Below, one piece after another: positions 49,040-57,988 of a stretch of DNA of 64,000 nucleotides; the stretch's first letter is position 1, and the number at the start of each line of letters is the position of its first letter. Made by a program: the position numbers and the translations under genes. The notes under the pieces were generated by a model that worked only from the letters and a program-made list of their open reading frames with translations, did no database searches and was not told the DNA's origin. The stretch is from Streptomyces sp. DSM 15324 (GTDB lineage: Bacteria > Actinomycetota > Actinomycetes > Streptomycetales > Streptomycetaceae): the NCBI RefSeq assembly GCF_001514285.1, contig NZ_KQ949027.1, forward strand, positions 372,001 through 436,000, given 5' to 3'.

Positions 49040-50062
49040 TCAGCCGCGGCGCAGCAGCCGCCGGAAGCCGAAGAAGGCGGCGACGACGGCGGCCACGGCG
49101 AGGGCGCCGAACGTGACGTTCCCGGTGGCCGCCGAGGAACCGGAGGAGTCGGACGCGGAGTCCGAACCGTCCTTGCCCGAAGGAGACTTGGCGGACGAGC
49201 CGCTGTCGGGGGCGTCCTCCGCGACCACCGAGCTCCCGGTGCCCTCGCTGCCGTACATCAGCTTGGTGCCGTCGGCCGAGTAGCTGAGGGACTCCCCCTG
49301 CCGCTGCAACGGCACGTCGAGCCGGCCCTTGCGCTTGAGGTCGCCGCCGTTCCAGTCGTAGCGGATGCCGCCGAAGTAGCCGCGTACGGCGAGCTGGGAG
49401 CCGTCCGGGGAGAAGGCGGCGTCGGTGGCCCACAGGTCGACGGTGGCGATCGGCTTGAAGACGTTCTTGCCTCGGGTGGAGAGGGTCGCCGGGCCCTCGA
49501 AGAGGTGTCCGCCGTCCTCGTTCTTGTCGATGATGTAGACCCGGCCGGTCTTGGGGTGCACGACCAGCGACTCGGCGTCGCGGGCCCCGTCCGCGTACGT
49601 CACGACGTACTGCGTGGCGCGGACGGTGGCGTCGGCGAGGGTCTTGGGCTCGGGCAGTTCGTAGATCCAGACGTACGGCCAGTTGCCGCCGAGGTTGTCG
49701 CCGATGTCGCCGACGTAGATCTTGTTGTCGGGGCCGATCGAGATGGCCTCGACGTCACGGGGCCGGCCGATGCCGGTGAGGGTGAGGCGGGCGACGGTCT
49801 TCCCTGTGGCGCTGTCGACGGCGTAGAGGTAGGGGCCGTCGTCGCTGTCGTTGTGCGTCCAGTAGATGCCGGGGTGCTGGTGGGAGGCGGCGAGGCCGCT
49901 GGACTCGGTGATGCGCGGATCCTCGATGGTGAACCCCTGGTCCCCCTTGTCCCCGGTGTCGTCCCGGTCCGCCCCGGCGGCGGAGGCGGGCACGGCGAAG
50001 GCGCCCACGAGGAGGGTGGCGGCGAGAAGGGCCCCGGCTCGGGCGGCGAAGGGTCGGCGCAT
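49040..50062 (-). CDS. secreted beta-propeller-like protein with C-terminal membrane anchor
   Basis: 340-aa protein. Signal peptide 1-28 (ends PASAA). Residues ~45-270 form a repetitive beta fold with blade-like motifs: GLAASHQHPGIYWTHNDSDD, AISIGPDNKIYVGDIGDNLG, AESLVVHPKTGRVYIIDKNE, DAAFSPDGSQLAVRGYFGG and LSYSADGTKLMYGSEG. A Ser/Asp/Gly-rich spacer (~285-315) leads to one membrane segment near the C-terminus followed by FRRLLRRG, an LPXTG-free cell-surface anchor. Function unknown; relatives are called esterase-like or WD40-like. It is divergent from the SGNH hydrolase gene. Confidence 0.82.
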   Translation of the reverse strand: MRRPFAARAGALLAATLLVGAFAVPASAAGADRDDTGDKGDQGFTIEDPRITESSGLAASHQHPGIYWTHNDSDDGPYLYAVDSATGKTVARLTLTGIGRPRDVEAISIGPDNKIYVGDIGDNLGGNWPYVWIYELPEPKTLADATVRATQYVVTYADGARDAESLVVHPKTGRVYIIDKNEDGGHLFEGPATLSTRGKNVFKPIATVDLWATDAAFSPDGSQLAVRGYFGGIRYDWNGGDLKRKGRLDVPLQRQGESLSYSADGTKLMYGSEGTGSSVVAEDAPDSGSSAKSPSGKDGSDSASDSSGSSAATGNVTFGALAVAAVVAAFFGFRRLLRRG

Positions 50063-50151
50063 GCCCTCAAGCGTGCCATCCCGCCCGGGCGTTCCCGCGT
50101 CGTGGCCGGTCTCACACGCCAGGGGCCGCCTTGATCCCGCATCATGAGCGG

Positions 50152-50826
50152 ATGCTCAGGTTGATGCCCGTAGGTGACTCGATGACCATCGGAAGCGCGG
50201 GCGACCACACGTGGCGCTACCGCATGTGGCGGCATCTGTGCGCCACGTACGGCGGCCCGTTCACCCTGGTGGGCCCGCGCGAGACGCTCTACGACAAGGC
50301 GGCGGACGCCCCGGCCTCGTACGCGTACGCCGACCCCGATTTCCCGCGCGCCCATCTGGCCGGCTGGGGCGAGGGCTGGCTGCACATGGCACCCCTGATC
50401 GCCGACGCGGTCCGCACCGCGCGGGCGGACGTCCTCCTCGTCTCCCTCGGCCTGATCGACCTCGGCTTCTACACGAACGCGGAGCAGACGGCGGACAACG
50501 CCCGCGCGTTCGTGGCCGAGGCCCGCTCGGCCAACCCGCGGATCCGTATGGTCTGGCTGCCGGTGATACACAACGTCCGCGCCGCCGACGACCCCGGCTT
50601 CGCGGCCCAGGTAGCCCTCTTCAACGAGCTGCTGGCGAAGACCGCGGCGGACGTGGACGAGCCGGCCTCGCCCGTCCTGCTGGCGTCGGTCCCCCGGGAC
50701 TGGGACCTGCACACCGACACCTACGACGGCACCCACCCGAGCGCCCGCGGTGAGCACCGCCTGGCGGCGGCCTTCGCGGACGCGATGCACCAGGGGTGGG
50801 GGCTGGGCGGGGAGTACGAGGGCTGA
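50152..50826 (+). CDS. SGNH/GDSL-type esterase-like hydrolase
   Basis: 224-aa cytoplasmic SGNH hydrolase. Block I with the catalytic serine is LMPVGDSMTIGSAGDHTWRY near residue 4 (GDS). Gly and Asn blocks are less clear (VLLVSLGLIDLGFYTNAEQT near 97, where GxND is GLID). The C-terminal Asp-x-x-His is DGTHPSARGEHRLAAAFADA near 190. The ATG at 50152 is used; a TTG at 50131 would add 7 residues. The block III Asn seems replaced, so activity could be altered. Substrate unknown. Confidence 0.8.
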   Translation: MLRLMPVGDSMTIGSAGDHTWRYRMWRHLCATYGGPFTLVGPRETLYDKAADAPASYAYADPDFPRAHLAGWGEGWLHMAPLIADAVRTARADVLLVSLGLIDLGFYTNAEQTADNARAFVAEARSANPRIRMVWLPVIHNVRAADDPGFAAQVALFNELLAKTAADVDEPASPVLLASVPRDWDLHTDTYDGTHPSARGEHRLAAAFADAMHQGWGLGGEYEG

Positions 50827-50921
50827 GCCGCGGCGGCGCGTCGGCACGTGCCCTGGTGGCCGTGCAGTGACCGCCGCCCCTGCGACAGGAGCGGCGGCCT
50901 TGGGTACGGCGGCCCGGTGGA

Positions 50922-51911
50922 TCACCAGGCGAATGCCTCCGGAGAGGGACCCGGGCCGGGGAAAATCTCGTCGAGAGCCGTCAGAAGCTCCTCCGGCAGC
51001 TCCAGTTCGACCGCCCGCAGCGCGGAGTCGAGTTGCTCGGCGGTGCGCGGGCCGACGATCGGCCCGGTCACGCCGGGCCGGGTGAGCAGCCAGGCCAGGG
51101 CGACCTCGCCGGGCTCCAGGCCGTGCTTGTCGAGCAGTTCCTCGTACGCCTGGATCCTGGCGCGTGCGGCCGGGTCGGCGAGGACGTCGGCGGCCCGGCC
51201 GGAGCCGCGCCGCCCGCCCTCGGCCTCCTTCTTGATGACGCCGCCGAGCAGCCCGCCGTGCAGCGGCGACCAGGGGATGACGCCGAGGCCGTAGTCCTGC
51301 GCGGCCGGGATGACCTCCATCTCGGCGCGGCGCTCGAAGAGGTTGTACAGGCACTGCTCGCTGACGAGGCCGATCGTGCCGCCGCGCCGGGCGGCGGTCT
51401 CGTTGGCCTGGGCGATCTTGTACCCGGGGAAGTTGCTGGACCCCACGTAAAGGATCTTGCCCTGCTGGACCAGGACGTCGATGGCCTGCCAGATCTCCTC
51501 GAACGGAGTGTTCCGGTCGATGTGGTGGAACTGGTAGACGTCGATGTAGTCGGTCCGGAGCCGCTTGAGCGACGCGTCCACGGCCCGCCGGATGTTCACT
51601 GCCGACAACTTGTCGTGGTTCGGCCACGCCGCGCCGTCCGCGCCCATGTTGCCGTACACCTTGGTGGCGAGGACGACCTTGTCACGGCGCTCGCCCTGCG
51701 CGAACCAGTTGCCGATGATGCTTTCGGTACGGCCCTTGTTCTCGCCCCACCCATACACATTCGCCGTATCCACGAAATTCAGCCCCGCGTCGAGCGCCGC
51801 GTCCATGATCGCGTGGCTGGTGGCTTCGTCCGTCTGGGGACCGAAGTTCATGGTGCCGAGGACCAGTCGGCTGACCTTGAGTCCGGTGCGTCCGAGCTGC
51901 GTGTACTCCAT
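50922..51911 (-). CDS. aldo/keto reductase
   Basis: 329-aa NADPH-dependent AKR of the YajO/tas-like type. GLKVSRLVLGTMNFGPQTDE near residue 9, the catalytic Asp/Tyr segment GLNFVDTANVYGWGENKGRT near 40, KVVLATKVYGNM near 75 (Lys), YIDVYQFHHIDRNTPFEEIW near 120 (His) and the cofactor site PGVTGPIVGPRTAEQLDSAL near 275. ATG 51911 follows TGGGGT. Complete. A frameshifted C-terminal copy of a relative is found at 58450-58763 in the opposite orientation, on the other side of the polysaccharide cluster. Confidence 0.93.
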   Translation of the reverse strand: MEYTQLGRTGLKVSRLVLGTMNFGPQTDEATSHAIMDAALDAGLNFVDTANVYGWGENKGRTESIIGNWFAQGERRDKVVLATKVYGNMGADGAAWPNHDKLSAVNIRRAVDASLKRLRTDYIDVYQFHHIDRNTPFEEIWQAIDVLVQQGKILYVGSSNFPGYKIAQANETAARRGGTIGLVSEQCLYNLFERRAEMEVIPAAQDYGLGVIPWSPLHGGLLGGVIKKEAEGGRRGSGRAADVLADPAARARIQAYEELLDKHGLEPGEVALAWLLTRPGVTGPIVGPRTAEQLDSALRAVELELPEELLTALDEIFPGPGPSPEAFAW

Positions 51912-51960
51912 GGGACCCCAGCCAACGCCTTCGAGTCTGCTCAAGGCAAGGTACGTGGCA

Positions 51961-53322
51961 TCAGGGTCGGCCCAGCGCGCGGTACTCCCAGCCCGCGCCG
52001 CGCCACTGGACGGGGTCCAGGGCGTGGCGCCCGTCGACGATCCGTCGCCGGGCCACGACCGCGCCCAGCGCGTGCGGGTCGATCTCCCGGAACTCGGTCC
52101 ACTCGGTGAGCAGCACCACTACGTCCGCCCCGGCGGCCGCGCCGAGCACGTCCGTGCCGTAGGTCAGGTCCGGGTAGGCGCGCCGGGCGTTCTCGGTGGC
52201 CGCCGGGTCGATGACGGTCACCTGCGCGCCGGCCTGGTGCAGGGTCCTGGCCACATGCAGCGCGGGAGCGTCCCGGATGTCGTCGGAGTTGGGCTTGAAC
52301 GCGGCGCCCAGCGCGAGGACCTTGGCGCCGGCCAGCTCTCCGCCGGCCAGTTCGCGAACCAGGTCCACCGTGCGGGCCCGACGCCGTTGGTTGATGGCGT
52401 CGACCTCGCGCAGGAAGGAGACGGCCTGGCCGACGCCCAGTTCCTCGGCGCGGTGGCTGAAGGCCCTGATGTCCTTGGGCAGGCAGCCGCCGCCGAAGCC
52501 GAGGCCCGGCTTGAGGAACCGGCCGCCGATCCGGTCGTCGTAGGCCAGCGCCTCGGCGAGGCCGGTGACGTCGGCGCCGGTCGCCTCACAGACCTCCGCC
52601 ATGGCGTTGATGTAGGAGATCTTGGTGGCGAGGAAGGAGTTGGCGGCGACCTTGACCAGTTCGGCGGTGGGCAGGTCGGTGACGACCACCGGGGTGCCCT
52701 GAGCGATCACCGGGGCGAAGGCGGCGCGCAGTTGCTGCTCGGCCCACTCCGACGCCGTACCGAAGACCAGCCGGTCGGGCCGCATGGTGTCGTCCACGGC
52801 ATAGCCCTCGCGCAGGAACTCCGGGTTCCAGGCGAGTTCGACGTCCGTCCCGGCCGGTGCGGTCCGCTGAACGAGGTCCGTCAACCGGGCGGCGGTACCC
52901 ACCGGGACGGTGGACTTGCCCACCACGAGGGTGCGTCGGCGCAGGTGCTGGGCGAGTTCGCCGACCGCGCTGTCGACGTAGCGCATGTCGGCCGCGTGCG
53001 AGCCCGGCTGCTGAGGCGTGCCCACGCAGATGAAGTGGACGTCGCCGAATGCGCCGGCCTCGGCGAAGTTCGTGGTGAACCGCAGCCGGCCGGTGTCGAG
53101 GGCCTTCGCGAGCAGTTCCGGGAGGCCGGGCTCGAAGAAGGGCACCTCGCCCGAGTTGAGCCGCTCGATCTTGTCCGGGTCGACGTCCACGCCGAGGACG
53201 TCGAAGCCCAGGAACGCCATGCAGATGGCGTGGGTGGCGCCGAGGTAGCCGGTGCCTATGACGGTCAGGCGGGGAGCGTGTGTCGTGGTGTCGACTCTGC
53301 GTGCGTCGTCCGAAGAGGTCAC
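51961..53322 (-). CDS. UDP-glucose/GDP-mannose 6-dehydrogenase family protein
   Basis: 453-aa NAD-dependent sugar-nucleotide dehydrogenase, most likely UDP-glucose to UDP-glucuronate. Rossmann motif TVIGTGYLGATHAICMAFLG near residue 20, NSGEVPFFEPGLPELLAKAL near 56, VGKSTVPVGTAARLTDLVQR near 133, ELVKVAANSFLATKISYINA near 215 and the catalytic cysteine region GRFLKPGLGFGGGCLPKDIR near 270. GAAFKPNSDDIRDAPALHVA near 345 starts the C-terminal domain. GTG 53322 follows TGGAGCC. Last gene of the polysaccharide cluster; it would supply an activated uronic acid to the synthase. Confidence 0.92.
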   Translation of the reverse strand: MTSSDDARRVDTTTHAPRLTVIGTGYLGATHAICMAFLGFDVLGVDVDPDKIERLNSGEVPFFEPGLPELLAKALDTGRLRFTTNFAEAGAFGDVHFICVGTPQQPGSHAADMRYVDSAVGELAQHLRRRTLVVGKSTVPVGTAARLTDLVQRTAPAGTDVELAWNPEFLREGYAVDDTMRPDRLVFGTASEWAEQQLRAAFAPVIAQGTPVVVTDLPTAELVKVAANSFLATKISYINAMAEVCEATGADVTGLAEALAYDDRIGGRFLKPGLGFGGGCLPKDIRAFSHRAEELGVGQAVSFLREVDAINQRRRARTVDLVRELAGGELAGAKVLALGAAFKPNSDDIRDAPALHVARTLHQAGAQVTVIDPAATENARRAYPDLTYGTDVLGAAAGADVVVLLTEWTEFREIDPHALGAVVARRRIVDGRHALDPVQWRGAGWEYRALGRP

Positions 53323-53413
53323 GGTGGCTCCAGGGGTGTGTGTCCGGGCGTGTTCGCCCGCCGCACCGGCCGATGGCGGCCTGCCGAAGCGGGAGAACGG
53401 GGAAACGGGTGAA

Positions 53414-53475
53414 GGGGTGACGGGGTGACGGGGTGACGGGGGACAGCGGAAGGCGGGGGACAGCGGAAGGCGGGG
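53414..53475. repeat. short G-rich tandem repeats
   Basis: GGGGTGAC repeats three times (53414-53437), followed by two copies of a 16-17-base unit containing GGGACAGCGGAAGGC. They lie in the 174-base gap between the first beta-helix gene and the dehydrogenase gene and look like slippage products. Confidence 0.7.
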
Positions 53476-53496
53476 AACGGGGTGGGCGGGGTGGGG

Positions 53497-54711
53497 TCAG
53501 GAGGTGCAGGCGATGTTGGCGAGGCCGTCGGCCGCGTCGTTCGCCTTGTTGTCGCAGGTGACTTTGTTGCCGTCGGACGTGAGATGGAAGCCGAAGCCGG
53601 GCCCGTCCACGTTCGCGGTGTTGCCCCGGAAGGTGTTGTCGGTGCCCCATCCGTCGACGATCTGGTGGGTCTGGAAGCCGTCCTGCGGTGAGTGGCTTCC
53701 GGTGTTGCCCTGCAACAGCCAGCCGTTGCCCTTCACATCGACCCAGGAGTCGTTGTTGTGGGAGCTGCTCAGCTTCGATCCGTCGAACGTGTTGTCGATG
53801 ACCTTGCCGTCGCTGGTGCCCTCCTTGATGTCGACGGACTCGGCGGTGGTGTCGCTGATGTGGTTGCCCAGCACGACGTTGCGGTCGCTGGTGTCGGTCT
53901 TGCAGTGGGTCACGATGCACCAGTTGGACTTGGCGGTGCCGATGTAGATGCCCTCGCCGTACTTCTCGCGGCGCAGCCCGGTGGTGCGGACGGTGTTGTC
54001 CCGGACCATGTTGTCCGAGCTGAACGCGCGCAGGTGGATGCCCTCGTCACCGATCTGTTCGACGGTGAGGCCCTGGATGACGGTGCCCACCACACCGTCC
54101 GCCATCACGCCCTTCTGCGCGTCGCGGACCGTGAAGCCGACCAGCCGCCAGTAGCTGACGTGGTCCAGGTGGAAGGCGTAGCCGTCGTCGATGCCGCCGC
54201 CGTCGAGGACCGCCCCGGAACCGCCGCACAGGTAGATCGGCTTCGCTTCCGTACCGGAGACCTCGGCGGTGAAGTTGCCCAGGTAGGTGCCGTTGGCCAG
54301 GGAGATGGTGTCGCCGGGCCGTGCCTGGGAGAGGGCCTGTTCGAGCATGGCGGCGGTGCGCACCGTGAAGTCGGACGCGGGACAGGTGACCGCGGAGTCG
54401 GGTACCGAGCCGCTGGTGGCCTGCGAGGTCGGGGCCTTGGGGGCCCCCGACCGGGTCGGCAGGGCCGACGTGCCCGCCTCGTCCGGGGGCGCCTCCGTCG
54501 CCCAGGCCCTGGGCCCGGCGCTGTCGGCCCCGGCCTTCATCCTCGGTTCCCCTCCGCCGCCGCTCCCCGCCACCGCCACGGCGAGCGCGACCAGCGCGAC
54601 CAGCAACGCGCCCGCGGCCAGCCAGACGGCCGGCTGCCGGAAGGGACCGCCTTCAGCAGGGGGCGGCGGAGCGGGCGGCGGGGTCGACGGCATGGGCGGT
54701 GTGGAAGACAT
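53497..54711 (-). CDS. membrane-tethered right-handed beta-helix protein
   Basis: 404-aa protein. A Pro-rich N-terminus (STPPMPSTPPPAPPPP), one membrane segment (~29-49) and an extracytoplasmic part: a Gly/Ser/Pro linker to ~110, then a parallel beta-helix (PbH1-type repeats, ~120-390) with GDTISLANGTYLGNFTAEVS, GFTVRDAQKGVMADGVVGTV, NMVRDNTVRTTGLRREKYGE and VVLGNHISDTTAESVDIKEG. The fold is shared by polysaccharide lyases, mannuronan C5-epimerases (AlgG) and NosD. Cysteines (C110, C158 region) may form disulfides. It follows the second beta-helix gene after 65 bases. A polysaccharide-modifying role is inferred from context. Confidence 0.85.
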   Translation of the reverse strand: MSSTPPMPSTPPPAPPPPAEGGPFRQPAVWLAAGALLVALVALAVAVAGSGGGGEPRMKAGADSAGPRAWATEAPPDEAGTSALPTRSGAPKAPTSQATSGSVPDSAVTCPASDFTVRTAAMLEQALSQARPGDTISLANGTYLGNFTAEVSGTEAKPIYLCGGSGAVLDGGGIDDGYAFHLDHVSYWRLVGFTVRDAQKGVMADGVVGTVIQGLTVEQIGDEGIHLRAFSSDNMVRDNTVRTTGLRREKYGEGIYIGTAKSNWCIVTHCKTDTSDRNVVLGNHISDTTAESVDIKEGTSDGKVIDNTFDGSKLSSSHNNDSWVDVKGNGWLLQGNTGSHSPQDGFQTHQIVDGWGTDNTFRGNTANVDGPGFGFHLTSDGNKVTCDNKANDAADGLANIACTS

Positions 54712-54776
54712 GGGCGGGAACTCCGGTCCGTCCGGTCGGTCAGTCGATTGAGGGGGCTGGAGGCTGGGGTCGGAGG

Positions 54777-56699
54777 TCAGTGGGACGGTTGCCCGGCCTG
54801 GGTGGACTGGGGAGTCAGGACACGCCGGGTGGTGGTCTCCGTGTCATCTCCGGAGAACAGGTCGAGCTGAGGCGTCTGACGGATCGGGATCTCCTTGACG
54901 GCGCCGGCCAGTGGCCTCTTGTCCGCGTACGGGTGGACGCCCAGCATTCCGTGGCCGCCGTGACGGCGCCGGCGGCTCTGGCTCCGGCCCAGCACCGCCG
55001 AGAACAGGATGAGCAGCAGCATGCCCGTCCAGAGCAGCGTCATGGGGCTGGCGTAGTGCCGGAACCTGACCCAAAAGGAACTGGTGTCGTGCCAGGCGAA
55101 CGTCTGGTTCTGCTTGACGGTGACGCCACCGTGGGCGCGCGTGGTGTCCACGGCGCTGGGGCCGACCCCCGAGATGACGTTGTACGAGACGAGGGAGTCG
55201 TCGACCGTCCCGACGAGACTGATCCCGTGGTTGGTGCCGTCCTGGATGGTGTTGCCGCGTATCTCGCCGGTCGAGTCCCGTAGGTAGATGCCGGTGTCGG
55301 CGTTCTCGACGATGTTGCCGGTGATCGTCGCGGCGGTCACGCCGTCGCGCACCGAGATGCCCTGCCTCGACTGGCCGACGAGGCGGTTGCCGGTGATGGC
55401 CACCTTGGTGGCGTCCTTGCGCGCCACGATGCCCATGTCGCCGCCCTCGACCCGGTTGTTCTGCACGCCCACGTCCGTGCCGCCGAAGATCTCGATCCCG
55501 TAGTGGCCGTTGTCCTTGGCGGTGCTGTCGGACACGGAGTTGGAGCCGTAACTGCTGATGGACTCGCCCGAGGCCGAGGGACCGTCGGCGAGCGGCCGGC
55601 CGCTGAGCGTGAAGCCGTTGCCGCCGTTGCCCGAGGCCGTGGCGCCACTGATCCGGACCTGCTCGGTGGCTCGGGCCAGCACGAAGCCGTCGCCGCCGTT
55701 GTCCTTGGAGACGGTCCGCTCGACCACCGCGTTGGTGACGAACCGGTGCAGGACCAGGCCGTGTTCCAGGCTCTCCTGCACCGTGCTGTCGCTGATGCTG
55801 ACCCCGTTGGCACCGGAGATGAACAGGCCGTACGCGTTGCCCGTGAGCGTGGAGTGCCCGATCTCGGCGGAGACGTAGGAGAGGCTGGGCACCGAGAACC
55901 GGGTGTCCGGCGTGGCCAGCGATCCCGAGGGCCGGGCCACCACGTCACCGCTGCTCGCGTCCGAGGCCGAGGGCGCCTTCGACTCCCTGATGTTGCCGGT
56001 GTCGGGGCGGTCGGTTCCGGTGAGGCTCAGCCCTCCGGTGCGGCCGCTCCAGAAGCCGAGGTCGCTCACCTTGGCGTACGTCATGGAGAACTGGCCGCCG
56101 ATGGCACGGATGTAGGCCCGGCCGTCCCGCACGTCCGTGTCCGGCTTCTTCTTCTTGACGTCCCAGGCGGTGATCCGCAGGGGCGCCTGCGGGGTGCCCT
56201 CCAGGGTGAGCCGGCCGCCGAAGGACACGATGCTGACGAAGCCCCTGTTGCTGCTGGCCATCCGCAGGGTGAGTCCGCCGGGGTTGGACAGCTTCAGCTT
56301 GGCGCCGGCGTTGAGATAGAGGTTCTCGGTCAGCAGATACGAACCGTCCTGCTCGCGGACGAAGGTCTGCGGGGCCAGTTCGAGCAGGTCGGAGATGGTG
56401 TAGGCGTTGCTGCGCTGGGTCAGGACCAGGGTGTAGCCGCTGCCGGTGTCCAGTCGGTACGGGGCCTTCCACTGCCCGCCCTTGAGGGGGGCGACGGCGG
56501 CCACCGCGCGGACCTGGTCGAGGCGGTGGTCCTCCGCGGCCACGAGCGCGGTCTCGTTCTCCGCGTCCGTGGCGTTGACCTGGGGCTTGTCGTCTCCGTC
56601 GGCGGCCGGGGCGCCTGGGGCGGAGACGAGGAGCGCACCGGCGGCGAGGGCCAGCACCACGGCTCCGCGCAGGCCCGCCGAGAGGTGATGACGGGTCAT
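54777..56699 (-). CDS. right-handed beta-helix protein, secreted with C-terminal anchor
   Basis: 640-aa protein. Signal peptide 1-33 (ends APGAPAA). Residues ~100-200 are a beta domain (GSYLLTENLYLNAGAKLKLS), ~260-520 a right-handed beta-helix with many NosD/AlgG-like turns (GIEIFGGTDVGVQNNRVEGG, VAITGNRLVGQSRQGISVRD, TGIYLRDSTGEIRGNTIQDG). One membrane helix lies near 548-568, followed by a basic RSQSRRRRH and a ~60-residue cytoplasmic tail. The layout (outside beta-helix, inside tail) could connect polymer modification to the synthase. ATG 56699 overlaps the synthase stop (ATGA). Confidence 0.87.
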   Translation of the reverse strand: MTRHHLSAGLRGAVVLALAAGALLVSAPGAPAADGDDKPQVNATDAENETALVAAEDHRLDQVRAVAAVAPLKGGQWKAPYRLDTGSGYTLVLTQRSNAYTISDLLELAPQTFVREQDGSYLLTENLYLNAGAKLKLSNPGGLTLRMASSNRGFVSIVSFGGRLTLEGTPQAPLRITAWDVKKKKPDTDVRDGRAYIRAIGGQFSMTYAKVSDLGFWSGRTGGLSLTGTDRPDTGNIRESKAPSASDASSGDVVARPSGSLATPDTRFSVPSLSYVSAEIGHSTLTGNAYGLFISGANGVSISDSTVQESLEHGLVLHRFVTNAVVERTVSKDNGGDGFVLARATEQVRISGATASGNGGNGFTLSGRPLADGPSASGESISSYGSNSVSDSTAKDNGHYGIEIFGGTDVGVQNNRVEGGDMGIVARKDATKVAITGNRLVGQSRQGISVRDGVTAATITGNIVENADTGIYLRDSTGEIRGNTIQDGTNHGISLVGTVDDSLVSYNVISGVGPSAVDTTRAHGGVTVKQNQTFAWHDTSSFWVRFRHYASPMTLLWTGMLLLILFSAVLGRSQSRRRRHGGHGMLGVHPYADKRPLAGAVKEIPIRQTPQLDLFSGDDTETTTRRVLTPQSTQAGQPSH

Positions 56700-57988
56700 G
56701 ACTGGGACACCTCCTGCCACGAGGCCGTGGCGGTCCGGGCCGCGCCGCCGAGGGACGCCGAGTCCTGTCCCTCGCCACCGACGCTGTCGCTGGTACGGGT
56801 CAGCCAGCCCTGCTTGTTCATGGTGACGAAGGCGTACAGCTTGATCGGCAACGAGATCATGATGACGACGAGGGCCAGCACCGGCAGCAGCAGAACCTCC
56901 TGCGGGTGTCTGCGCAGATGGGAGTAGCCACGGATACCGCGCCCCACGAGCAGCCAGATCAGCACGAGGACGATGCCCCGGCCGGTCAGCTCCAGACGGC
57001 TGAAGATCAGATACCCGAGCGCCATGCCCATCGTCACCGGCGTCAGCAGGATCTGCAGCACGGTGATCTTGGTGACCAGGGGGACCCGCCAGAGCCAGCC
57101 CTTGTACGCGGCGGTCAGATAGCAGCGGTAGGAGTTCCGGCTCCAGCGCACCCGCTGCTTGACGAAGGCGCGGAAGGAGGAGGGGAACATGGAGATCGCC
57201 CGCGCGGAGGACTGGTGCACGGTCTGATAGCCGGACGCCAGCACCAGCCAGGTCAGCCGTCCGTCGTCGCCGGCGACGCAGCGCCGGCCCAGGAAGAACT
57301 CGTTCTCCAGGTTGTCGAGGACGGGCTCGATCGCGGCCCGCCGATAGGCCGCCGTACGACCGGACAGGCAGGCCACGGCACCGGCGCGGCCCATGGCCGG
57401 GACGTAGTCGTAGTAGCGGAGGTTGACCAGCCAGTCGGCGATGCGCCGCCAGATGCTGGTCGTGCGCTGGTAGACGTTCTGCTGGGTGCCGACGCCGCCG
57501 ACCGCGGGGTCGACGAACGGCATCTGTACGGCGGCCAGAAGCCCCGGCTCCCAGCGGGTGTCCGAGTCCACCAGCACCACGAGCTCGCTCGTCGCGGCGC
57601 GGATGCCCACACCCAGCGCCGACCGCTTGCCGCGGTGCTCGAACGCCAGCACCCGGACCCGGGGATCCTGCACCAGCGCCAGGCGGCGCAGGACCTCGGT
57701 GTCCTCCACGTCCGGGACGATGATGACCTCGGTCGGGTCCTGGGCGAGCCAGGTGTGCAGGCAGTCCACCAGGATGTCCGCGTCCTCGCGGTACGCCGGG
57801 ACCACCACGGACACCGTGGTCCGGTAGTTGTTCACCACGGGCTTGGCGAACCGGGAGAGCACCGCCCGGTAGAGCCACAGCCCCCAGACGAACGCTCCGG
57901 CGATGCCCAGCGGCATCACCTCACGCCATGACGTCTCGGCGGTCACCGTGACTACCCATGACCAGAAATCGTCGAAGAAGCTCGACAC
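56696..57988 (-). CDS. processive family-2 glycosyltransferase (polysaccharide synthase)
   Basis: 430-aa membrane GT2 of the cellulose/hyaluronan/Alg8 synthase class. One N-terminal helix (~25-45), cytoplasmic catalytic domain with TTVSVVVPAYREDADILVDC near 57, the DxD-type LVVLVDSDTRWEPGLLAAVQ near 137, catalytic Asp in RCVAGDDGRLTWLVLASGYQ near 237 and the processivity motif KQRVRW (QxxRW) near 277, then four C-terminal helices. All four signature elements are present, so it should polymerise a beta-linked chain and thread it out. GTG 57988 follows GGGGGG; a TTG at 58021 would add 11 residues. First gene of the operon with both beta-helix proteins. Confidence 0.92.
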   Translation of the reverse strand: MSSFFDDFWSWVVTVTAETSWREVMPLGIAGAFVWGLWLYRAVLSRFAKPVVNNYRTTVSVVVPAYREDADILVDCLHTWLAQDPTEVIIVPDVEDTEVLRRLALVQDPRVRVLAFEHRGKRSALGVGIRAATSELVVLVDSDTRWEPGLLAAVQMPFVDPAVGGVGTQQNVYQRTTSIWRRIADWLVNLRYYDYVPAMGRAGAVACLSGRTAAYRRAAIEPVLDNLENEFFLGRRCVAGDDGRLTWLVLASGYQTVHQSSARAISMFPSSFRAFVKQRVRWSRNSYRCYLTAAYKGWLWRVPLVTKITVLQILLTPVTMGMALGYLIFSRLELTGRGIVLVLIWLLVGRGIRGYSHLRRHPQEVLLLPVLALVVIMISLPIKLYAFVTMNKQGWLTRTSDSVGGEGQDSASLGGAARTATASWQEVSQS